Assembly (NCBI GenBank): GCA_034096865.1 | Contig: JAWQFJ010008587.1 | Location: 12,501 to 27,500 of the forward strand | Direction: 5' to 3' | DNA from: Theodoxus fluviatilis | Lineage: Eukaryota > Mollusca > Gastropoda > Cycloneritida > Neritidae | DNA: 15,000 nucleotides | Shown: positions 8,260-15,000 of the stretch, piece by piece | Position numbering within the stretch: position 1 is the first letter of the stretch | Layout of the letters: every line of letters starts with the position of its first letter | Made by a program: the position numbers and the translations under genes | The notes under the pieces: model-generated | The model's input: only the letters and a program-made list of their open reading frames with translations | Databases searched by the model: none | What the model was told of the DNA's origin: nothing

Positions 8260-8705
8260 TGTACAGTGTTTACCATCAGTTTGTTACATTGACTTTACAG
8301 ACAGTTAGAAAATTATGATGACCTTGATGGTAAAAACACTTAGAATAGTTCATGGGCATTGACATGTGATCCTGGAAGCAGCATTAATTCATACAAACTT
8401 ACTCATCAAGTAACACATTAGCTGGGGAAGTTGCAAACAAGATTTGGCACATTAGGAGCCCTTTTTAATAGTACGTACAAAAGGAGCCATTTCCAGTGAG
8501 TACACATGTTTCTGTTTGGGTGTACAGTGTTTAACACTGTCTTATATTGACATTACACACAGATAGAAATTACCATGACAGAAGAGACACTTGAAATATT
8601 AGTGGACATTGAGATGCAATCCTGGATTCAGCATCCGTTCAAATAAACATACTGCATTGATTAACACTTGCTGGGAAAGCTGCAAATAAGATTTAACACA
8701 TACCA
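8260..8705. repeat. Divergent tandem duplication in the LINE 3' UTR
   Basis: Blocks of about 190 bp starting at 8260 and 8521 (period 261) share TGTACAGTGTTTA, the ATTGAC...ACA...AGA core, a GGACATTGA/GGGCATTGA block, ATCCTGGA and GCTGGG-AA-TGCAAA in order. They are well diverged, so the duplication is old. Confidence 0.6.
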
Positions 8706-8863
8706 CAACGCAATAGTATATCAGACAACTAATCTAAGATGCACAGAATATGTTACAAACAACAAGTGTCACAGTCCCTCCAGTTCAACAGTTCAAGGGA
8801 GATCACTTGGATTGTTTCCCTTGCCCTGTTTCTGATAACCCATCAGCTGACTCGTGGATTAAC

Positions 8864-9354
8864 TCACCCAATTCTGTCTTTCAATACACTCTTGCATCTC
8901 TTCTTCCAGATGATGAGAGAGCCAATCACAGCACTGACTGAGCAGTATTTTGCAACTGCTTTGGCTCTTAGGGTGCTTAGTCCTAGCATTTTCAGACCAC
9001 TGCAGTATCTATTGTGCACATTACCAAGGGACCCTACTACCAGTACAATGACTCTACAGTCAAATCCTGTCTCTTGAATTCTTTGGCACAGTGGGAGGTA
9101 TTTTTTGAACTTTGCATCATAGCAAGTGTCCAGAAAAGCATCATATGGTGTAGCTATTTCCACAATGTAGCACTTCCCATCAGCATAGTTTATTATGCAC
9201 ATGTCAGGCCTTCTGTGTTGTATACCTTCAAACCTACCAGAGTCTTCCTGCAGAAAATGCGTTTGTCTGACAACTTGGTCTTTCAGGATGTGTAAGTCTT
9301 CTTTCTGCTGTGATAGGTTTGTTGCCACAATGTTGAGGATTCTGTTGTGCCTGG
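8864..9354 (-). pseudogene. LINE restriction-like endonuclease domain fragment
   Basis: This is the C-terminal nicking domain of R2-type LINEs, which cuts the target DNA to prime reverse transcription. About 160 codons are open from the edge of array 2 to a stop at 8864-8866. Motifs in order are RHNRILNIVATNL, then RRPDMCII, then CYIVEIATPYD, then YDAKFKKYLPLC. VIVLVVGSLG, LKMLGLSTLRAKAVAKY and GSLIIWKKR follow. The R-P-D...E-I...K arrangement fits the PD-(D/E)xK nuclease fold, with Glu where many relatives have Asp. The upstream zinc finger and RT are absent, and the frame runs into MYVC repeats of the array. The domain looks intact but is an orphan; the clade is not fixed. Confidence 0.75.
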
Positions 9355-9828
9355 CATACATACATACATACATACATACATACATACATACATACATACA
9401 TACATACATACATACATACATACATACATACATACATACATACATACATACATACATACATACATACATACATACATACATACATACATACATACATACA
9501 TACATACATACATACATACATACATACATACATACATACATACATACATACATACATACATACATACATACATACATACATACATACATACATACATACA
9601 TACATACATACATACATACATACATACATACATACATACATACATACATACATACATACATACATACATACATACATACATACATACATACATGCATCCT
9701 AACACACATACATACATACATACATACATACATACATACATACATACATACATACATACATACATACATACATACATACATACATACATACATACATACA
9801 TACATACATACATACATACATACATACA

Positions 9829-9858
<30 letters not shown>
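9355..9858. repeat. (CATA)n array 2, about 500 bp with one interruption
   Basis: A pure tetranucleotide array apart from CATGCATCCTAACACAC at 9691-9707. It lies between the truncated end of LINE copy A and the 3' end of LINE copy B. The same interruption occurs at the end of array 3. The apparent long MYVC/THIH proteins are repeat translation. Confidence 0.97.
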
Positions 9859-9859
<1 letters not shown>

Positions 9860-11033
9860 CAACAAGACTTTATTCACGAAGGAGTACAATGTTGTACATA
9901 GTGAATAGATACATGATTCATGCGAAATGTAGCACCTTAGGATAGGGTAGAGTCTGACTACTTACAATACTCACGATGGTGGTCGCTTCTTTGGGAGTGT
10001 AAACGGGGAGATAGAGACAAAAGAGTTTTTTCAATAGAATTGCATGCCAAGTGTACTTATGGGACATAACTGCTGATGGCTTGCTCTAGAAGCATCGTTT
10101 AATTTAGCATGATTGTCTCCCTTTGATCACCTGCTATTCAACTGATTGTAGAGAGGATGATATTTTACTGAAGCAGAATACAAAGTGCTGGTTGCATATA
10201 TTTTTTGAATACACAACAATCATACCCGTGTATACCTGAATATGAATTCACGGCTGTATCAACATAGATCAAACAGTTTCCCATAGTCAGTTAAGCACAC
10301 ACAAACCATATCTATATGTCAACATGGAACAAACTGCTCCCTCATGCTCTACAGAAAAATGTAGTTAATATTTTAGCACAGAACAGGCAGGTGTGACAAG
10401 TACACATACGGCTGTATCAACATAGATCAAACAGTTTCTTATAGCTTATTCAGTTAAGCACACACAAACCATATCTGTATATGGGTATGTCAACATGGAA
10501 CAAACTGCTCCCTCATGCTCTACAGAAAAATGTAGTTAATATTTTAGCACAGAACAGGCTGGTGTGACACGTACACATACGGCTGTATCAACATAGATCA
10601 AACAGTTTCTCATAGTTTATTCAGTTAAGCACACACAAACCATATCTGTATATGGATATGTCAACATGGAACAAACTGCTCCCTCATGCTCTACAGAAAA
10701 ATGTAGTTAATATTTTAGCACAGAACAGGCAGGTGTGACAAGTATACATACGGCTGTATCAACATAGATCAAACAGTTTCTCATAGGTTATTCAGTTTAG
10801 CACACACAAACCATATCTGTATATGGATATGTCAACATGGAACAAACTGCTCCCTCATGGTCTACAGAAAAAAGTAGTTAATATTTTAGCACAGAACAGG
10901 CAGGTGTGACAAGTACACATACGGCTGTATCAGCATAGATCAAACAGTTTCTCATAGGTTATTCAGTTAAGTACACACAAACCATATCTGTATATGGGTA
11001 TGTCAACATGGAACAAACTGCTCCCTCATGCCC
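9859..11033 (-). mobile_element. LINE copy B 3' UTR region, between (CATA)n arrays
   Basis: On the minus strand this ends in AATAAAGTCTTGTTGA next to array 2 (TTTATT at 9869-9874), almost the same ending as copy A. The next 390 bp show no coding motif. The rest is a 171-bp tandem repeat that runs into array 3. I read it as a second, more truncated insertion of copy A's family or a relative. Apart from the 3' end the similarity to A is weak, so this is inference. Confidence 0.5.
10251..11033. repeat. 171-bp tandem repeat, about 4.6 copies
   Basis: CGGCTGTATC recurs at 10251, 10409, 10580, 10751 and 10922. The spacings are 158, 171, 171 and 171; the first unit has small deletions. The last unit is cut off where array 3 begins, after CTCCCTCATG. 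Each unit has two related halves: TCAACATAGATCAAACAG and TCAACATGGAACAAACTG, each followed by a CTCAT-type block and a GTTAA...GCACA block. Confidence 0.93.
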
Positions 11034-11199
11034 TACATACATACATACATACATACATACATACATACATACATACATACATACATACATACATACATAC
11101 ATACATACATACATACATACATACATACATACATACATACATACATACATACATACATACATACATACATACATACATACATACATACATACATACATG
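11034..11199. repeat. (CATA)n array 3, about 40 units
   Basis: It starts inside a 171-bp repeat unit (CCCTACATACAT) and ends in CATGCATCCTAACACAC, the same interruption seen inside array 2. Confidence 0.96.
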
Positions 11200-11331
11200 C
11201 ATCCTAACACACACATGCACACGCACACATACACACGCACGCACACGCGCGCGCGCACACACACATACTCGCACATTTTACATGCACATACACGCATACA
11301 CACACACGCGCACACACACACACACACATAT

Positions 11332-11401
<70 letters not shown>
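11200..11401. repeat. Compound CA/CG-rich and (AT)n tract
   Basis: An imperfect CA/CG/TA alternating tract (about 11206-11338, with a short break at 11269-11281) runs into about 31 AT units (11339-11401). Nearly the whole 200 bp is alternating purine-pyrimidine, so it is prone to Z-DNA or cruciforms. Confidence 0.92.
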
Positions 11402-11403
<2 letters not shown>

Positions 11404-11642
11404 TTAGGCGCCTATTTGATTTCTTCATGTCAACACTTTTCTCACACAACTTAGAGAGCAAATTTAAATTCGGGGATTTCATGCAGACTGAAACCAAAGC
11501 TTATGCTTATGACTGCCGGTTTTACCACTCTAAGTCAGCAAATTTTATTATATCTACTCGTGTAGTGACACTCTTCCTTCCTCGTAGTATTGTATTTGGA
11601 TGTGCATTTCCTTACTTTTTAATGCGTTCATCCACCTGCCAG

Positions 11643-11755
11643 ATGCCACCAAGATCGTGCTGGTGTACAGACTAGTCAACCTGGACTACATTCCGCAGTT
11701 GGCAGACGACAGTTCTCCCGCCTTCAGGGACCACGAACGCAAGTTTTGCCAGGAT
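11643..11755 (+). CDS. SEA-type domain gene, exon 3
   Basis: The 113-bp exon lies between the acceptor CCACCTGCCAG and a GTAGGT donor. It enters in phase 1 and leaves in phase 0. It reads (D)ATKIVLVYRLVNLDYIPQL, then ADDSSPAFRDHERKFCQD. This is the classic start of an SEA domain: a hydrophobic first strand, an N-x-x-Y turn, S-S-x-x-F opening the first helix, then F-C-x-D. An alternative donor 4 bp downstream would throw exon 4 out of frame. The upstream sequence to 11400 is AT-rich intron. GC content is clearly above the flanks. Confidence 0.75.
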
Positions 11756-12201
11756 GTAGGTAGTCGTTAAATAGACGCACGGATTGACCTATCTCATGAT
11801 CTCGATCTCTCACGTCTTTTTGAAATTTTGCTCTTTCAATCTAATTCGTTCTTTTATCTCTTTGTCACGTCACAAGTTTTTCACTCCTTGGCATGAGAGA
11901 TTATCTGTAAACACTCGTCCTCTCCAAAGCTGCTTGCAAATATGACACTCACAGTTGTTCTGACAAAATATTTTACCTTTGAAATGAACCCAAGTTTGAA
12001 ATGCCATGCCGTTGTTGGCACTCTTTTGTCATCTTGTTTTGGCGATGTATCAATTTACACCCGAGGAGATGCGTACTAGACGGACACATCAGAATCTGAT
12101 ATTGGTTTTGTGTCCTTGTGCACGGATGTGTGAAATGTCATCTGGCGCGTACATGGCTTAAATAAATCTTTTGTTATAAAATGAAGCTCTCGTCATAAAA
12201 C

Positions 12202-12300
12202 ATGGGCCATATAGTCAGAATGAAGGAAAACAGGTTGCCAAAACAACTTGTCTATGCTGGCCTTGTCCAAGGAAAACAAAGAAAAGAGAGCTCCTCAAGC
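12202..12300 (+). mobile_element. Faint LINE C-terminal relic
   Basis: The frame gives MGHIVRMKENRLPKQLVYAG, then LVQGKQRKES. This fits the GH[IV]xRMxxxRLPKxxxYxxLxxGKRxRG consensus found after the RT in many animal LINEs. No flanking RT or tail can be recognised. It resembles the segment at 4630-4760 in type but not in sequence. Confidence 0.5.
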
Positions 12301-12496
12301 CATACAAAGTCGGTGGTGTAACACTAGTCGCTGATCGCACTACCTACAAAGCAGGACTTAGAGCGTCAGGTACTTCGAGGATCAACCTTTGTTTGACCAG
12401 GACAACAGACAAAGTATGCATAAAGACCGAACATTATGGTACAAATCTGTTTGACCACAGCCAACATCTGTCCTCGTTGGCATAGACTCTACATCT

Positions 12497-12556
12497 CAGA
12501 TAGAGCGTGCAAGACGAGCATTCGTGCCGTCCGTTATTCGCACGCTGAAGGAGTGA
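12497..12556 (+). mobile_element. Possible LINE C-terminal end
   Basis: QIERARRAFVPSVIRTLKE followed by a stop resembles the R-x-x-x-S/A-F-[VI]-P-x-x-[IV]-R-x-L-N endings of some LINE ORFs. It is short and the only support is this motif. Confidence 0.3.
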
Positions 12557-13007
12557 GAAGCATTTCCTTTTGATGGATTTTTGTTTGTTAGTTTGCTCCA
12601 GTATTCACATGCTGATAAAAGCGTACAAAGAAATGCAAATCATGGATGATAGATAAAATTGTCTTTGCTCTTTCATTTCGGCTCTACTGATGTTCTAAAA
12701 ACAAACAAAAACAACTTATGGACCATCATGCATACATAATCCTCGTCTGACAGTCCGCAGTCAACAAACACAACAGATATGTGAACCCAGGAAAATGCTA
12801 CCTTAAAAAAAAAATTAAGCCATCGCCGATATGAAAGAGGCAGTACAGTCTTGAAGCAAGCGCCCTCAAACACATTTTGAAAGAAGAAGATGCAATTAAG
12901 TAGACTTTGCTATTACACTGCATATGTGTACAATACAAAAGCCTTCAGCTGTGTACGTGTGTGGTTGTTAACATCTTGTTATAGTGGCTGATGACTTCTT
13001 GTTGCAG

Positions 13008-13084
13008 GTGGGCAAGGTGTTCCGCAACATGGAGGCCTCCATGTTTGCCTTGACCTACAGGATGTGCAGGATTGACGCTCTGGG
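13008..13084 (+). CDS. SEA-type domain gene, exon 4
   Basis: The 77-bp exon follows the acceptor CTTCTTGTTGCAG and ends at GTGAGG. It gives VGKVFRNMEASMFA, then LTYRMCRIDALG, starting in phase 0 and ending in phase 2. It continues exon 3 (FCQD-VGKVF) through the first helix of the SEA domain into the Y-x-x-C-x-I strand. Its layout equals that of exon 1, including the phase, the GG|GTGAGG boundary and the Y-C-I spacing apart from a 2-residue difference. The following exon should complete the domain, but I find none up to 15000, so it probably lies downstream. A long CT tract starts 50 bp after the donor. Confidence 0.72.
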
Positions 13085-13133
13085 GTGAGGATTTTCCATG
13101 TGTGGCATTTTTTTGTATTGTCAGGAAACTGAA

Positions 13134-13254
13134 CTCTCTCTCTCTCTCTCTCTGTATGTGTGTCTCTCTTTCTCTCTCTCTGTCTCTCTCTGTGTCTCTC
13201 TCTGTGTCTCTCTCTGTCTCCCTCTCTCATTCTCTCTGTTTCTCTCTCTGTCTC

Positions 13255-13317
<63 letters not shown>

Positions 13318-13395
13318 TTCTCTCCTCTCTCCCTGTCTCTCCTTCCCTCCCCAACCCTCCCTCACCCCCTCTCTCTCTGTTTCCCTCTCTGTCTC

Positions 13396-13443
<48 letters not shown>
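13134..13443. repeat. 310-bp (CT)n polypyrimidine tract
   Basis: Almost pure pyrimidine on the + strand: CT units with TGT, TTT and CCC interruptions and a short A-containing block near 13352-13366. It can form triplex DNA in principle. All serine/leucine-rich frames here are repeat artefacts. Confidence 0.95.
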
Positions 13444-13446
<3 letters not shown>

Positions 13447-13458
13447 GATTATATATAT

Positions 13459-13459
13459 A

Positions 13460-13495
<36 letters not shown>
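13459..13495. repeat. (GA)n tract facing the CT tract
   Basis: GA units with AAAG interruptions, separated from the CT tract by AAAGATTATATATAT. The two can pair as an inverted repeat with a loop of about 15 bases. Confidence 0.9.
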
Positions 13496-14107
13496 TTGAT
13501 TCCAAAGTCAAATTCTTCAACAGCAACGAAATCTTTGTAACTAGCGTTTCAACGACAAAACAATTAAAGTGATTTTGCAGTCTTTCACTCTGAAACATGC
13601 TGAGGCACTAAAATCATTATCAATATATCCAGCTTGTAATTCCATCAAAATTAATAAACTGTGTCTAGGGGCTATTACTCACGCCAGGTGATGCATATGT
13701 CATTCTCTCCATGTGAACACAACACAAATTTAAAACATGAAAAAGAGAGAAAGGAATTATTATTGAATTTTAATTAAGGAAATAGGTACTTCCCAGCCTG
13801 AAGAAAATTGAATAAAGAGAGAAGGAAAAACAATGTTGCTTTCACTCCTTAACCCACAATTTCACAACCCCAAGCAAAAGGCAGATCAAATTGAATTGTG
13901 AATCATCAAGTCAATAAAAATGTGGCAACAAATAATCATAAAGCTCATACCAGTTTGACATATAGTCCAAAGTCGAAGAATCCAGTGAGGAAAGAACACA
14001 ATTCACAAACAATCAGAAACAGTGTCCTCACAGTTCGTAATCCACTGGAGGCAAACTTCATTCCTCATGGGGACAAGACGAAAACCGTTTTTGAAAGGAG
14101 AGAACTG
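13496..14107 (+). other. AT-rich stretch without recognisable gene
   Basis: No coding motif, splice-flanked exon or RNA gene is evident. The 70-codon frame at 13898-14110 has no known motif. This should be the intron after exon 4. Confidence 0.5.
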
Positions 14108-14400
14108 TGACTGAGAAACAGGCAACAGCCAGTTGAGGAAGACGTCCTTCAGAGACGCTGGCGATGGATAGACCACACCCTTCGCAGACCTGCTCCCAAC
14201 ATCACCAGGCAAGCCCACAAGGGAAGAGGAAGAGAGGGCGGCCTAGGAAAACCTGGCGCCGTGATCTGGAGGCAGACGCAAAGCAAATGGGAAAGACGTG
14301 GGTGCAGCTGGAAAGACTCGCCCAGAACCGAGATGCCTGGAGGGTGTTGATTGGCGACCTATACCCCAGACGGGGTAACAGGCGGAGGTGAGGTGAGGTG
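14108..14400 (+). mobile_element. RTE-like LINE 3' terminus with short tail repeat
   Basis: One frame gives LRNRQQPVEEDVLQRRWRWI, then DHTLRRPAPNITRQA. After a break near 14213 another gives GKRKRGRPRKTWRRDLEAD, then KTWVQLERLAQNRDAWRVLI, then GDLYPRRGNRRR and a stop at 14389-14391. This is the common C-terminus of RTE-type LINE ORFs (W-I-G-H-T-L-R..., GKRKRGRP, T-W-R-R, L-A-Q-D-R, W-R). Compared with the usual spacing, a few residues before the GKRKRGRP block are missing, consistent with a small out-of-frame deletion. It ends in three GAGGT units, a short tail repeat. The RT itself is absent. Clade assignment is from memory of the motif. Confidence 0.75.
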
Positions 14401-15000
14401 GTCTAAACGAGGGTGAAGGCGATGAAGAGTAGCTGGAGGTGGACGGTGGTTGTGGAGGCCAGGCATAAACGATAAGTATGCATCCAGTATCGTTTACTAG
14501 AGGCTGGCGTTCAAGTGAAGGGGTCTTCTCCCGACTTCACTAGCTTGAGACAGGGCAGACATGTGTCTGAGCAAAGCAAACAGTCACATGAGCGCTCTAA
14601 CACAGCCGAGGCAAGGAGAAAGAGTGGTGCCTACCGACTGTGGGCCGATTTCAGCCTCTGAAGCGGCTGCTTTGCATGAAATGGCACTGATGAGGGTCAG
14701 AGTGCAACCCAATTTATAGCCCTCAGCCTTACAAAGCATGCTGGGGCAGCTAAGTGCTAATTAAGATCAATCAACAGACGTTACCTCCATTCACTACAGC
14801 ACAACATGTCGGACCTCCCGTGTCGGTTCCCGCCAAAAAGTATATATCACTAAAACAAAAAAATATCCCAAATCATCAAATCAACCAGTTGCCCAATGTA
14901 CCAAAAGGTATAGACTCATGATTGGCTGCATCTTACTAATTCAAATCTAAATGATCAATCCTTCTTCTTATATAACGTTTATCAAAATCTCTTCATGTTG
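14401..15000 (+). other. Unassigned sequence with a hairpin
   Basis: No gene is recognised. An inverted repeat with 9-bp perfect arms (TAAACGATA at 14466-14474 and TATCGTTTA at 14488-14496) has further outer pairing (GCCAG with CTGGC). The rest could be intron or an unrecognised repeat. Confidence 0.4.

Larger units (their letters stand above)
8001..9354 (-). mobile_element. LINE copy A 3' part with endonuclease domain, between (CATA)n arrays
   Basis: Read leftwards from 9354, this holds the end of a LINE ORF (8864-9354), then a 3' UTR of about 860 bp. The UTR ends in an AATAAA signal (TTTATT at 8011-8016) and CTTTTTGA just before array 1. Its last 30 bases closely match copy B (9859 onwards: TCAACAAGACTTTATTCACG). 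Both sides border (CATA)n. The RT part is missing, so the 5' side is truncated at array 2. The restriction-like endonuclease places it with the R2/NeSL/R4 type of LINE rather than the APE type. Confidence 0.7.
11756..13007 (+). other. Intron 3
   Basis: AT-rich and non-coding for the host gene, with GT at 11756 and AG at 13006-13007. It contains the faint LINE relics at 12202 and 12497. Otherwise I see no feature. Confidence 0.6.
3836..13084 (+). other. Partial four-exon gene with tandem SEA-type domains
   Basis: Gene-level entry. Four exons of 71, 260, 113 and 77 bp join with phases 2, 1 and 0 and no stop, giving about 173 residues. Introns are 2929, 4547 and 1252 bp and full of repeats. Residues 1-84 roughly match the second half of one SEA-type domain. 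After a Pro/Thr-rich linker (about 85-108), residues 112-173 match the first two thirds of another. SEA domains are extracellular and found in mucin-like and matrix or membrane glycoproteins. No signal peptide, membrane segment or start codon is visible because both ends are missing. The protein family is not identified, and the SEA call is by pattern (S-S-x-x-F, F-C-x-D, Y-x-x-C-x-I), not by search. Confidence 0.65.

Noticed and set aside
7472..9901. Long MYVC... and HTYI... open frames, up to 341 codons
   Set aside because: They are translations of (CATA)n, open in all frames because the repeat lacks stops. Only the part from 9354 to 8864 on the minus strand, outside the array, carries real protein motifs.
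10251..11033. 171-bp period as primate alpha satellite
   Set aside because: Only the period length agrees; the sequence is unrelated and the setting is a short array in an invertebrate-like genome.
13072..13572. Serine/leucine-rich and Arg/Glu-rich frames
   Set aside because: They are translations of CT/GA repeats with no independent support.
14680..14710. CTGATGAG as a possible hammerhead ribozyme core
   Set aside because: No GAAA follows a closing helix II, and the upstream GAAA leaves only five bases for two stems. The CTGATGA at about 12988 also lacks a GAAA partner.

Overview
This is a eukaryotic, repeat-dominated genomic window. Long dinucleotide and tetranucleotide arrays, several decayed non-LTR retrotransposon (LINE) fragments and small GC-rich coding islands with canonical splice sites suggest an invertebrate animal. 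A marine mollusc, probably a gastropod, is my best guess; this rests on the style of the LINE families and the microsatellite load, not on a database match. There are no bacterial-type operons, CRISPR arrays or rRNA genes.

The only host protein-coding gene I can support lies on the + strand and is partial. Four exons (3836-3906, 6836-7095, 11643-11755, 13008-13084) join in phase 2, then phase 1, then phase 0, and encode about 173 residues without a stop. The product looks like tandem extracellular SEA-type domains. Exons 1 and 4 are paralogous: both start in phase 0, end in phase 2 and encode the same Y-C-I-[FL]-G segment. The gene continues past both ends of the window or of what I can recognise. 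Its second intron uses a GC donor. The acceptor of exon 2 lies inside a three-copy 92-bp tandem repeat. A decayed part-copy of exon 1 lies about 300 bp downstream of it.

Layout: 1-301 carries three perfect TGACGTCA boxes. An (AT)n array follows at 302-369. A minus-strand CR1/L2-like LINE (379-2302) meets a plus-strand LINE of another family (2303-2945) head to head. Exon 1 is followed by a tRNA-like SINE relic on the minus strand (about 3948-4158). A dead LINE C-terminus (about 4621-5945) contains a 32-copy, 29-bp minisatellite made from its own coding sequence. Exon 2 sits at 6836-7095. Intron 2 holds GA, CA/CG and three long (CATA)n arrays, which sandwich two 3' ends of what looks like one LINE family. 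One of these encodes a restriction-like endonuclease domain; the other contains a 171-bp tandem repeat. Exon 3 is at 11643, faint LINE relics at 12.2-12.56 kb and exon 4 at 13008. A 310-bp CT tract with a GA tract follows, then an RTE-like LINE tail at about 14108-14400.

I see no complete new system. The most interesting structures are the alternating microsatellite/LINE sandwich, the minisatellite born inside a LINE reading frame, and the triplicated intron-exon boundary. Exon calls rest on splice motifs, phase consistency and domain pattern, with no transcript evidence.
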